Notes: a model not told the origin generated them from the sequence alone. A DNA stretch of 64,000 nucleotides from Pedobacter punctiformis (GCF_027213715.1 NZ_JAPWGM010000001.1:434001-498000), one strand, 5' to 3'; positions 54,015 to 62,441 are shown, numbered from the stretch's first letter. Numbers and translations: made by a program.

Positions 54015-54824
54015 TTAGCTTTCTTTAGTATATAAATTACCTGCTTTTAAGGCCGATAATTTAATCCCTTTGATTAACGATGAACTAAAACCATTGTGTT
54101 CCATTTCATTTAAACCGGCAATGGTACAGCCCTTCGGCGAAGTTACTTTATCTATCTCTGATTCGGGATGTGTTCCATGTAATAAAAGTAAATCTGCCGC
54201 TCCCTTTGCAGTTTGAACCGCCATTTTAAGTGCTTCATCTGCGTGAAAACCAATTTCAACCCCACCTTGCGAGGCCGCTCTGATTGCCCTTAAAAAGAAT
54301 GCAATTCCGCAAGCGCAAAGCGCTGTAGCAGAAGTCATTAAATCTTCATTAATTTTAACAACCGAACCTACTGTTTCAAACATTCGGGTTACATTTTCAA
54401 TATTTTGTGTGGAAGCATTGTCGCTGGCAATACAAGTCATGGATTGACCAATGGCAATTGCTGTATTAGGCATAGCTCTGATCACTTCAACATCATTGCC
54501 TAGTTTTTCGCGAACAGCCAGACAGCTTACCCCAGAAATGACAGAAATAACCAAATGTTTCGCGGGAACAACTGAGGGTTGTATTTCATCCAAAACAGTA
54601 TTTAACTGCTGAGGTAAAACGGCTAAAATAACAACATCTGCAGCAGCAACAGCCTGTTTATTATCGTTGCTCACCTGAAAACCAGCTTCGGCAAAAGATT
54701 TTAAGTGATCAATATTTCTTCTGGTAAGCGTAATGTCTGCAGCTTTAGCAAAATTGGCTTTTACTAATCCTTTTGCCAAGGATAAACCGATATTTCCGCT
54801 ACCAATAATAGCTATTTTTTTCAT
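54015..54824 (-). CDS. proC: Pyrroline-5-carboxylate reductase
   Basis: The 269-aa protein has the NAD(P)-binding motif IGSGNIGLSLAKG at the N-terminus, VISVISGVSC and the C-terminal signature TSPKGCTIAGLNEMEHNG. It reduces pyrroline-5-carboxylate to proline. Its place within the arginine cluster links proline and arginine synthesis, both from glutamate. It is followed by the first IVS-like module. Confidence 0.93.
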   Translation of the reverse strand: MKKIAIIGSGNIGLSLAKGLVKANFAKAADITLTRRNIDHLKSFAEAGFQVSNDNKQAVAAADVVILAVLPQQLNTVLDEIQPSVVPAKHLVISVISGVSCLAVREKLGNDVEVIRAMPNTAIAIGQSMTCIASDNASTQNIENVTRMFETVGSVVKINEDLMTSATALCACGIAFFLRAIRAASQGGVEIGFHADEALKMAVQTAKGAADLLLLHGTHPESEIDKVTSPKGCTIAGLNEMEHNGFSSSLIKGIKLSALKAGNLYTKES

Positions 54825-55076
54825 GTGGTTCGTTTATTATTTCCTTTAGGTTTGATTATAGATTAACTGATTTATTTTTTATTTTGTAAAGCAATTTCAG
54901 TAATTCTATTCATGTTTGTTCCTGCTATCCGTTTTACTCCGTTGTACTTCGTGTTCGCTCCTATCAAGTTTAAATTTCAAAGGCAGTTAAAATCAGGCTC
55001 CATTTTCTTTCAATTTCCAAGATCACTTCTTCACAAAGGCATTCCTTTGCATTTTTCATGGCTTTATGCTTAAAAA
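54825..55076. other. Gap between argB and proC
   Basis: This 252-base gap is the longest inside the arginine cluster. No gene is seen. The segment around 54920-54970 (tgctatccgttttactccg) resembles a decayed dispersed repeat, but I cannot match it to another copy in the window. Confidence 0.35.
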
Positions 55077-55907
55077 TTATTTCAGCATTTTCGTTCCGAA
55101 AGTACTGCTGGCTAGTTCTGCAAGCTCATCAGCTTTACCGATATAAACAGCAGAAACCCCTTGATTAATGGCTTCAAATGCATTATGCAGCTTAGGGATC
55201 ATTCCGCCCGCTACTGTTCCATCGGCTTGTAAAGCTTCAAACTCGTTTGCTTTAATTTCTCTAACGACCGTTGCATCGTCGTTAACATCTTTAAGCACTC
55301 CTTTCTTTTCGAAGCAATATACCAATCGGGTTTCATATAAAGTGGACATCGCCACTGCAATTGCTGAAGCAATTGTATCGGCATTGGTATTAAATAACTG
55401 TCCTTCGCCATCATGTGTTATGGCACATAAAACCGGAACCAAATCTGCTTTTAGTAAGCTATCTAAAGTAATAGCAGAAACCGATTTTTCATCCAGATCT
55501 CCAACAAATCCATAATCAATTACTGTACCTGCCTGTGGGCCGCCTTCTTTACCATAAGTTTTAGTTACCACAGGCCGTTTTTTTGCTTTTATTACATTTC
55601 CATCGGCACCGCTAAGGCCTATCGCATTGCTGCCCTTTGCCTGTAACTGCGCAACCATATTTTTATTGATCAGTCCGGCATAAACCATCGTTACAACGCG
55701 AAGGGTTTCAATATCGGTAATTCTTCTGCCGTCAACCATTTTGGCTTCAATACCAAGGGTTTCTCCCAGTTCGGTTGCAATTTTACCGCCGCCATGCACT
55801 AAAATCTTTTTTCCTGGTAAGGCTGTAAAATCCAGTAGAAAATGATGCAACTTTTCAGAGTTGTCAATTACATTTCCACCGATTTTTATGATTGTAAGTT
55901 GATCCAT
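55077..55907 (-). CDS. argB: N-acetylglutamate kinase (N-acylglutamate kinase)
   Basis: From the ATG at 55907 the protein is 276 aa; the longer frame would start with TTG. It has the amino-acid-kinase glycine loops KIGGNVID and VHGGGKIATELG, and the block GLSGADGNVIKA. It phosphorylates N-acetyl- or N-succinylglutamate, the second step of arginine synthesis. No N-terminal extension for arginine feedback inhibition is seen. It overlaps no neighbour and follows argF' closely. Confidence 0.93.
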   Translation of the reverse strand: MDQLTIIKIGGNVIDNSEKLHHFLLDFTALPGKKILVHGGGKIATELGETLGIEAKMVDGRRITDIETLRVVTMVYAGLINKNMVAQLQAKGSNAIGLSGADGNVIKAKKRPVVTKTYGKEGGPQAGTVIDYGFVGDLDEKSVSAITLDSLLKADLVPVLCAITHDGEGQLFNTNADTIASAIAVAMSTLYETRLVYCFEKKGVLKDVNDDATVVREIKANEFEALQADGTVAGGMIPKLHNAFEAINQGVSAVYIGKADELAELASSTFGTKMLK

Positions 55908-55942
55908 ATTTTTAACCAATTCTTCAATGAAGCGTTTTTATC

Positions 55943-56914
55943 TTATAATTCTTCCAGCATCGTTTTAATAACGGCTTGTGCTGCCCATAAACGATTTCCG
56001 GCCTCATGTATAACCAACGAATTTGGGCCATCTAATATTTCAGAAGATAATTCCAAATCGCGGCGAACTGGTAAACAATGCATTATTTTAGCGTCGTTTG
56101 TAAACTTCAGTTTATCGTTATTCATCATCCAGCCATCCGGATAAGTTAAAACCTTTCCATAATCTTTATAGCTGCTCCAGTTTTTAACATAAACATAATC
56201 AGCACCTTCTAAAGCGTGTTCAAGGTTATATTCAATTTTAGCTCCCGGTGTAAAATTTTCAGCAAGTTCATATCCTTCAGGCTGGGCAATAGTAAAATCG
56301 ACCATTCCTTCTTCCTGGGCTTTACACATCCATTCAGCAAAAGAGTTTGGAACGGCTTGTGGCAAGGCTTTAACATGGGGTGCCCAGGCCAAAACTACTT
56401 TTGGTTTTGTACCATCTGCTTTTTTAGTCCAGGTTTCGTGTATGGTAATTAAATCTGCAAAGCTCTGTAAAGGATGACGTGTTGCACTCTCTAAACTAAC
56501 CACTGGTACAGCACAATATTTTACAAACTTATTGAAGAAATCTTCGCTGTAATCTTCCTCACGGTTATTGAGTTTTGGAAAAGAACGTAAGCCTAAAATA
56601 TCACAATACTGCCCCATTACGGCTGCTGCTTCACGAATATGCTCTACCGTTGTCCCGTTCATCACCACTCCATCCTGTGTTTCAAGTGCCCAGCCTTCTT
56701 TATCCATGTTCATCACCATCACATTCATACCTAAATTTAGTGCAGCCTTTTGGGTGCTTAACCGGGTGCGTAAGCTTGGGTTCATAAAAACTAAACCCAG
56801 GGTCTTGTTTTTGCCTAAACTTTGAAATGCATAAGGATTTGCTTTTAACTCAAGGGCATCCTTAACTAATTGTTTGATGTTTGATACATCGTTTACGGAA
56901 GAGAATAACTTCAT
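55943..56914 (-). CDS. argF': N-acylornithine carbamoyltransferase (ArgF')
   Basis: The 323-aa protein has the carbamoyl-phosphate motif NPSLRTRLSTQ (48-51 core) and the AOTCase/SOTCase-specific blocks WALETQDGVVMNG and LPQAVPNSFAEWM, and ends with HCLPVRRDLE. It transfers a carbamoyl group to an N-acylornithine. Aligned without gaps to the Bacteroides fragilis succinylornithine enzyme as I recall it, the specificity position (Pro90 there, Glu in the acetylornithine enzyme of Xanthomonas) is Val90 here (TTVEHI). A non-Glu residue fits succinyl or ambiguous use. The usual ornithine enzyme is not in the cluster. Confidence 0.92.
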   Translation of the reverse strand: MKLFSSVNDVSNIKQLVKDALELKANPYAFQSLGKNKTLGLVFMNPSLRTRLSTQKAALNLGMNVMVMNMDKEGWALETQDGVVMNGTTVEHIREAAAVMGQYCDILGLRSFPKLNNREEDYSEDFFNKFVKYCAVPVVSLESATRHPLQSFADLITIHETWTKKADGTKPKVVLAWAPHVKALPQAVPNSFAEWMCKAQEEGMVDFTIAQPEGYELAENFTPGAKIEYNLEHALEGADYVYVKNWSSYKDYGKVLTYPDGWMMNNDKLKFTNDAKIMHCLPVRRDLELSSEILDGPNSLVIHEAGNRLWAAQAVIKTMLEEL

Positions 56915-56993
56915 CTTTTAAAACTTGGGAAGAAGACCAGGGTCTTCGGTTAAATTTTATTTCTCTGTCATTACAAAATAAACTGATCGTTAA

Positions 56994-57018
56994 GATTGCT
57001 TCGTACCTCGCAATGACG
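56994..57018. repeat. REP-like unit between argD and argF'
   Basis: The unit gattgcttcgtacctcgcaa followed by tgacg lies in the 122-base gap between argF' and argD. Only one clear unit is seen; a gtcatt at about 56967 may be a remnant of its partner. Confidence 0.75.
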
Positions 57019-57036
57019 GCTTATTTAAAATAATAT

Positions 57037-58167
57037 TTATTTTACTAATTTTCTAAATGCTGCTAAAAATTCATCAGCGTGTGCTTTTGTTAAATTCAAA
57101 GCAGGTAATAAACGGATTACATTTGGTTTAGCTTCACCCGTAAAAATGAAATGTTTGAACAAAAGGTCCTTTTTAACGTGTGCCAACTCTTCAGGTAATT
57201 CTATACCAATCATTAAACCGCGACCGCGAATTTCTTTTATCTGCTCAAATTTCTTTAATTCTGTAATCAGGTAGTTCCCCACTTCTTCGGCATTTTTCAA
57301 TAAGTTATCCTGCTCCATAGTCTCCAAAACAGCTAATGCCGCAGCACAAGCCAAATGGTTTCCTCCAAATGTTGTCCCTAACTCGCCATGCCAGGGTTTA
57401 AATTTTGGTACAATGGAAATTCCGGCAACCGGAAAACCATTCCCCATTCCTTTAGCCATTGTGTATACATCAGCTTCTACACCTGCGTAATCATGCGAGT
57501 AAAATAAACCTGTACGACCATAACCGCATTGTACGCTGTCCGCAATATAAACGGCATTATATTCATCACAAAGTGAGCGGATTTTTTGTAAAAAGCTTTT
57601 CGAGGCTTCTTTAATTCCACCAACACCCTGGATACCTTCAATAATTACGGCGCAAATTTCGTTACCCTGTGCTTTAAAGGTTTCTTCTAAAGCCACTTCA
57701 TTATTGTATGGTAAAAAGATTACATTTTCAGTTTGATTAACCGGCGCAACAATTTTAGTATTATCTGTTACGGCAACCGCTAAAGATGTACGGCCATGAA
57801 AGGCGCCTGAAAAAGCAATAACCTTTTTTCTGCCATTGTAAAATGAAGCCAGTTTCAATGCGTTTTCATTTGCCTCTGCTCCTGAATTGCATAAAAATAA
57901 CTGAAAATCTTTTTTCCCTGATACTTGTCCTAATTTTTCAGCAAGCTGAACCTGCAAAGGAATTTTAACAGAATTGGAATAAAAACCAACTTTGTTTAAC
58001 TGATCTGTCAGGCGTTTTACATAATGCGGATGTGTATGTCCAATAGATATTACTGCGTGACCGCCGTATAAATCTAAATATTGTTGATTGTTTGCATCCC
58101 ATACATTGCTGCCTGATGCTTTGGTAATTTCTATATCGTTAAGTGGATAAACGTCGAATAAATTCAT
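57037..58167 (-). CDS. argD: N-acetylornithine aminotransferase (N-acylornithine aminotransferase)
   Basis: The 376-aa PLP enzyme has FLCNSGAEANENALKLA, the AFHGRTSLAVAVT block and the Schiff-base Lys239 in TMAKGMGNGFPVAG. It transaminates N-acylglutamate semialdehyde to N-acylornithine, the fourth step. Its start lies 32 bases after the end of the second four-helix-bundle gene. Confidence 0.95.
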   Translation of the reverse strand: MNLFDVYPLNDIEITKASGSNVWDANNQQYLDLYGGHAVISIGHTHPHYVKRLTDQLNKVGFYSNSVKIPLQVQLAEKLGQVSGKKDFQLFLCNSGAEANENALKLASFYNGRKKVIAFSGAFHGRTSLAVAVTDNTKIVAPVNQTENVIFLPYNNEVALEETFKAQGNEICAVIIEGIQGVGGIKEASKSFLQKIRSLCDEYNAVYIADSVQCGYGRTGLFYSHDYAGVEADVYTMAKGMGNGFPVAGISIVPKFKPWHGELGTTFGGNHLACAAALAVLETMEQDNLLKNAEEVGNYLITELKKFEQIKEIRGRGLMIGIELPEELAHVKKDLLFKHFIFTGEAKPNVIRLLPALNLTKAHADEFLAAFRKLVK

Positions 58168-58195
58168 GTTTTAAGGTTTGAGGCTTGAGGTGTGG

Positions 58196-58588
58196 GGTTT
58201 AAGGTTTTATTCCCCCATTTCTCAAAAATTTTAAAAATGAAATTAGCATTGCTCTAACTTCGTTAATTGATTGGTTTACCTTTAAATAATCATCTTCACT
58301 TATATACTTTAACTCTGAAGCACATAAGCAACAATAATCAATTTCGTTAGCAGACCCTAAAGCTGTATCAAGAAAATGTGCGAAATCTTTATCTGTAAAT
58401 CTTCCACACCCTTCTACAATATTTAATGGAATAGATAAAGAGGCTCGGGTTAATTGTGAGGTTAATTCATATCGCTCTTCTTTTGGAAATTGAGTTGCAA
58501 TATCTTTTTTGATAAACATATTTAACTCATGTGCTTTTTTCCAAACGTCAAGTTTTTTATAATCTCTCATTCTATTTTACCTTAAACC
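58196..58588. repeat. IVS-like module 2: 10-bp inverted repeat around a four-helix-bundle gene
   Basis: The arms ggtttaaggt (58196-58205) and accttaaacc (58579-58588) are perfect inverted repeats. As in module 1, one arm covers the stop codon and the other lies just before the start codon. The bases beyond the left arm (ggcttgaggtgtgg) extend the GA/TC-rich pattern. Confidence 0.6.
58199..58570 (-). CDS. Four-helix-bundle protein (23S rRNA IVS-type), copy 2
   Basis: The 123-aa protein has the IVS-family start MRDYKKLDVWKKAHELNMF and the middle block LTRASLSIPLNIVEGCGRFTD, then a C-terminal helix with LKYISEDDYLKVNQSI. It is a different subtype from copy 1. It lies between argC and argD and is bracketed by a 10-base inverted repeat. 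Function unknown. Two independent modules of the same kind in one operon suggest that this family spreads between sites. Confidence 0.85.
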   Translation of the reverse strand: MRDYKKLDVWKKAHELNMFIKKDIATQFPKEERYELTSQLTRASLSIPLNIVEGCGRFTDKDFAHFLDTALGSANEIDYCCLCASELKYISEDDYLKVNQSINEVRAMLISFLKFLRNGGIKP

Positions 58589-58611
58589 TTTAGCCCTATA
58601 CCATTCGCCTT

Positions 58612-59616
58612 TTAAAAGTTTGCGGCTTTCAATTTCAGGCCAGCTGTTTCTTCCAGGCCAAACATTAAGTTCATATTTTGAACCGCTTGTCCGCTTGCTC
58701 CTTTTAGCAGGTTATCAATAATACTGATGATGAATAGTTTATTTCCATGTTTTTCTACATGAATCAGTGCCTTATTGGTATTTACAACCTGCTTTAAATC
58801 AATATTTCGCCGGCTTACGTGGGTAAAAGGATGAGCACTGTAATAATCTTCATAAAGCTTTTGTGCTTCTTCCAAAGTCAGGTCACTTTCGGTATAAATG
58901 GCGGCTAGAATTCCTCTGGTAAAATCGCCGCGTTGCGGAATAAAGTTTAAGGTTTCAGCAAGAGATGGTTGTAATTGCACCAGACTCTCACTGATTTCGT
59001 TTAAATGCTGATGTTCAAATGCTTTATAAATGGAAAGATTATTATTTCTCCAGCTAAAATGCGAGGTTGGTGCTAAACTTTGCCCCGCCCCTGTAGAACC
59101 TGTTGTTGCGTTGATGTGAACTTCATTTTTAATTAAGCCTGCTGCAGCCAGTGGCAATAACGCCAGCTGAATACAAGTAGCGAAACAACCCGGGTTGGCA
59201 ATATTTTTTGCACTTTTTACAGCCGCTCCATTTAATTCAGGCAAACCATAAACAAATGTTCTGTTTCCAAAAGCAGCATTGGCCGTTAACCTGAAATCCT
59301 GAGATAAATCAATAATTTTAATGTTATTGCTGATCGGGTTAGCGGCTAAAAATTTCTTAGCGTCACCATGTCCAACACATAAAAACAAAACATCAATATC
59401 CTGAGGTAAGTCGCTGGTAAACCTCAAATCAGTATCTCCAAATAAATCGGTATGTACATCTGAAATTAAATTTCCGGCATTACTGCTGCTGTTTACAAAA
59501 GCAATCTCTACGTTTGGATGGTTAACCAAAATGCGGAGCATTTCTCCTCCGGTATATCCGGCACCGCCAACAATCCCTGCTTTAATCTTTTTATTATTCA
59601 CAATCTGTTCTGTCAT
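58612..59616 (-). CDS. argC: N-acetyl-gamma-glutamyl-phosphate reductase
   Basis: The 334-aa protein has the NAD(P) motif GIVGGAGYTGGEML, the catalytic Cys144 in NPGCFATC and TTGSTGAGQSLAPTSHF. It reduces N-acylglutamyl phosphate to the semialdehyde, the third step. Its ATG lies 23 bases inside the 3' end of the cupin gene, so the two are translationally coupled. Confidence 0.95.
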   Translation of the reverse strand: MTEQIVNNKKIKAGIVGGAGYTGGEMLRILVNHPNVEIAFVNSSSNAGNLISDVHTDLFGDTDLRFTSDLPQDIDVLFLCVGHGDAKKFLAANPISNNIKIIDLSQDFRLTANAAFGNRTFVYGLPELNGAAVKSAKNIANPGCFATCIQLALLPLAAAGLIKNEVHINATTGSTGAGQSLAPTSHFSWRNNNLSIYKAFEHQHLNEISESLVQLQPSLAETLNFIPQRGDFTRGILAAIYTESDLTLEEAQKLYEDYYSAHPFTHVSRRNIDLKQVVNTNKALIHVEKHGNKLFIISIIDNLLKGASGQAVQNMNLMFGLEETAGLKLKAANF

Positions 59617-59944
59617 TTTGTGTAGATGGATAAGAGAATAAAATAAATTCTAAATCATGATCCGTTTCGTTCATGATTTTATGTTTGTGACCATTCTTAA
59701 TTTGCAGTCCGGCGTTTGCGCTTACTTTCACCGTTTCATCCTCAATTAAAAATGTAGCCTCTCCTTTTAGAATAAAGAAAAACTGTTCAGCATAAGTATG
59801 ATAGTGCAACTTTTCGGCAGTTTTGGCAGGCATTAATTCTTGTTTAATGCCTGCTTCAGGCTTACTTACAAAATTCCATCCATCACAATTATCGCCCCAT
59901 TTGTACTGGTTTAAACAATTTTCTTTTGAAAGGATTTCGTTCAT
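59594..59944 (-). CDS. Small cupin-domain protein in the arginine operon
   Basis: The 116-aa protein is a single cupin with the metal-binding motif HYHTYAEQFFFILKGEATF and the second motif GLQIKNGHKHKI. It has no signal peptide. Its 3' end overlaps argC, and it lies 77 bases downstream of argG, so it is an operon member. Function is unknown; it might bind a small molecule such as an arginine intermediate, which is inference. Confidence 0.82.
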   Translation of the reverse strand: MNEILSKENCLNQYKWGDNCDGWNFVSKPEAGIKQELMPAKTAEKLHYHTYAEQFFFILKGEATFLIEDETVKVSANAGLQIKNGHKHKIMNETDHDLEFILFSYPSTQNDRTDCE

Positions 59945-59978
59945 TTTGTTTTTATAAGTTTTCGACTAGTGCTTAAAA

Positions 59979-60003
59979 GATTGTTTCGTGCCCTGCAATA
60001 ACG
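59979..60003. repeat. REP-like unit between argG and the cupin gene
   Basis: A diverged single unit, gattgtttcgtgccctgcaa followed by taacg, in the 77-base gap. Confidence 0.65.
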
Positions 60004-60021
60004 ATATATAAAAAATCAGTT

Positions 60022-61215
60022 TTATGCTTCTTCGCTGTTAACTTTATGCCAAATCATCACCTGGTTACCAAATATTTTAGAGAAACCTTTCACATCTTCT
60101 CCGCTCCAGGCGTTATTCATTTCTCCGTAACTACCAAATTTATTACTCATTAAATCATGGTTAGATTCAATACCAATAATCTGGAAACGGTATGGCAACA
60201 ACTCAACAAATACTTTACCGCTAACCATTTTTTGGGTATCGGCTAAAAATGCCTCAATATTCCGCATAATCGGGTCGTGGAACTGACCTTCATGCAACCA
60301 GTTTCCATAAAAAGATGATAATTGTTCTTTCCAGCTCAACTGCCATTTGGTTAAGGTGTGTTTTTCTAAAGTATGGTGCGCTTTAATAATAATAATTGGA
60401 CCAGCTGCTTCGAAACCTACGCGGCCTTTAATGCCAATAATGGTATCACCAACGTGAATATCTCTTCCAATGCCATAAGCTTGTGCAATGGCCTGCAATT
60501 TTTGAATAGCTGTAACCGGTGCTAATTTTTCACCATCTAAAGCCACCAATTCTCCTTTTTCAAAAGTCAGTTCAATTTTACGGCTTTCTGTCTCCGATAC
60601 CTGGGTAGGCCATGCACTTTCCGGTAAGGTTTCGTTGGAGGTTAAGGTCTCTTTTCCACCTACTGATGTGCCCCACAAACCTTTGTTGATGGAATATTTA
60701 GCTTTTTCTGCATTATATTCAACACCATGCTCATGTAAATATTCTATTTCCGCTTCGCGGGATAATTTTAAATCTCTGATTGGGGTAATAATTTCAACTC
60801 CAGGAATTAAGATATTAAAAATCATATCAAAACGAACCTGATCATTACCAGCACCAGTACTACCATGCGCAACATAATCAGCGCCAATTTTTTTAACATA
60901 ATTGGCAATTGCCGTTGCCTGGCTCACACGCTCTGCACTAACAGAAAGTGGATAAGTTGCATTTTTTAATACGTTACCAAAAATCAGGTATTTGATACAA
61001 TCATTATAATAACCTTCGGTTTCATCAACTACAGCATGCGAAGCTACACCTAAAGCGTAAGCACGTTTTTCAATTTCCTGAAGCTCTTCTTCAGAAAAAC
61101 CACCAGTATTTACAATTACAGAGTGAACCTCTAAGCCACGATCCTGTGCAAGATAAATACAACAAAACGAGGTATCCAGACCTCCGCTAAAAGCTAAAAC
61201 AACTTTCTTCTTCAT
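60022..61215 (-). CDS. argG: Argininosuccinate synthase
   Basis: The 397-aa protein has the ATP-pyrophosphatase P-loop LAFSGGLDTSFCC at its N-terminus, YVAHGSTGAGNDQVRF and TPIRDLKLSREAEIEYL. It joins citrulline with aspartate using ATP. It starts 1 base after the stop codon of the acyltransferase gene, which shows tight coupling, and is the second gene of the arginine cluster. Confidence 0.95.
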   Translation of the reverse strand: MKKKVVLAFSGGLDTSFCCIYLAQDRGLEVHSVIVNTGGFSEEELQEIEKRAYALGVASHAVVDETEGYYNDCIKYLIFGNVLKNATYPLSVSAERVSQATAIANYVKKIGADYVAHGSTGAGNDQVRFDMIFNILIPGVEIITPIRDLKLSREAEIEYLHEHGVEYNAEKAKYSINKGLWGTSVGGKETLTSNETLPESAWPTQVSETESRKIELTFEKGELVALDGEKLAPVTAIQKLQAIAQAYGIGRDIHVGDTIIGIKGRVGFEAAGPIIIIKAHHTLEKHTLTKWQLSWKEQLSSFYGNWLHEGQFHDPIMRNIEAFLADTQKMVSGKVFVELLPYRFQIIGIESNHDLMSNKFGSYGEMNNAWSGEDVKGFSKIFGNQVMIWHKVNSEEA

Positions 61216-61216
61216 G

Positions 61217-61915
61217 CTATTTAAATAATAAGGTAAATAAAAACAAAAGGGATTTTAAACCCGTTTTTGGTTTCGGTTTAACAACTAAACGCTGTTTAAT
61301 GCGCATAAAACGCTCGTATAATTTGGGTTTCTTTTCTAATTCTTCAGCAAAACGCTTGGCTGCATCATGCTTTTGAGTGGCCGGATCGTAAAGCATGGCT
61401 GTACACATACAGTTTTTACGTTCCTTCATTTTCAAAATTTCGAAGTTAACGCAGCTCTGGCAGCCTTTCCAAAATTCTTCATCCTGAGTTAATTCAGAAT
61501 AAGTTACCGGCTCATATCCTAAATCAGAATTAATTTTCATCACGGCAAGACCGGTTGTTAAACCAAATATTTTTGCTTTAGGGTATAGCGTTCTTGATAA
61601 CTCGAAAACTTTTTCCTTAATGGCGTGTGCAAGTCCGGCTTTTCTATACTTTGGACTTACAATTAAGCCAGAGTTGGCCACAAACTGGCCATGGCTCCAG
61701 GTTTCTATATAGCAAAACCCTGCCCAGGTACCGTCTTTATGGAAAGCGATAACAGCTTTGCCTTCTTGCATCTTTCCGGCAACATATTCAGGAGAACGCT
61801 TAGCGATACCTGTACCACGGGCTTTCGCAGATTCTGCCATTTCAGTAACAATCTCATCTGCAAACACACGGTGTTCAGAGATTGCAACCTGTACGATAAA
61901 TTCATTAATATCCAT
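61217..61915 (-). CDS. GNAT acyltransferase, probable N-acylglutamate synthase
   Basis: The 232-aa protein has the GNAT acyl-CoA-binding loop SPKYRKAGLA (R/Q-x-x-G-x-A form) preceded by the strand NSGLIV. After the GNAT core it carries a Cys-bearing segment (WKGCQSCVNF and RKNCMCTAMLYD) and a basic C-terminal helix. It is the first gene of the arginine operon, one base from argG. In related Bacteroidota a GNAT in this place is reported to act as N-succinyl- or N-acetylglutamate synthase in place of ArgA. Here that is inference from position. The acyl donor is not determined. Confidence 0.75.
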   Translation of the reverse strand: MDINEFIVQVAISEHRVFADEIVTEMAESAKARGTGIAKRSPEYVAGKMQEGKAVIAFHKDGTWAGFCYIETWSHGQFVANSGLIVSPKYRKAGLAHAIKEKVFELSRTLYPKAKIFGLTTGLAVMKINSDLGYEPVTYSELTQDEEFWKGCQSCVNFEILKMKERKNCMCTAMLYDPATQKHDAAKRFAEELEKKPKLYERFMRIKQRLVVKPKPKTGLKSLLFLFTLLFK

Positions 61916-61964
61916 TCGTTTTCTAACGAAAAATTAAGGTATTCTTGTTAATTGGGTTTTTAGA

Positions 61965-61979
61965 GAGGATCAATTCCTC
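61965..61979. promoter_or_regulatory. Candidate operator upstream of the arginine operon
   Basis: gaggatcaattcctc has inverted arms gagga/tcctc around tcaat. It lies 50 bases before the acyltransferase start codon. No ArgR box could be confirmed. Confidence 0.3.
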
Positions 61980-62241
61980 ATAGTATTAGTAAGATGTACT
62001 AAATACGCGGCGTAAAATTTTGCCGACTTAAGGGATAATAGAATGCGGGCCGGAAATGATTAATAAACAAGCTCTTCTCAGCAACAATTTGCGCTGTGAA
62101 AACAGAAAGTTTATGTAAAAATTGTTTAATCATTTCTTGCGTATTAAAACGGCTTTAACTCTATTGAGGTGCAAAGGTTTAAATAAAAATCGAGTTCCAC
62201 AATATTATGCTCATTTTTTTATCATTTGTATTGATTTTTAT

Positions 62242-62289
62242 TGGATTAATCTGACTAAAAGTCTTCCTATCATGCTGATCTGATTAAAA
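62242..62289. repeat. Direct repeat AATCTGACTAAAA / GATCTGATTAAAA upstream of the DUF4397 gene
   Basis: aatctgactaaaa (62248-62260) and gatctgattaaaa (62277-62289) form a direct repeat with a 29-base period. The first copy with its flank is identical over 19 bases to 28216-28234. Confidence 0.5.
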
Positions 62290-62441
62290 ATGTTAAAAAT
62301 GCAGAAAAATTTAACACCTGCTTAACATCATTTAACACCAGCCAATAGTGCTTAAACACAATATTTGCATAGCTGTAGCGAATATCATCCGACTATCGTT
62401 TTATCAGCATAAGTCATTTCCAATTAACCCTAAAAAGAATT

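Larger units (their letters stand above)
61916..62441. other. Divergent intergenic region with promoter-type signals
   Basis: This 526-base region between the arginine operon and the DUF4397 gene has no credible gene. Close to the arginine side is a small palindrome, gaggatcaattcctc at 61965-61979, a candidate operator. The right part holds the 19-base sequence at 62242-62260 shared with 28216-28234 and the related gatctgattaaaa at 62277-62289. Nothing else stands out. Confidence 0.5.
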
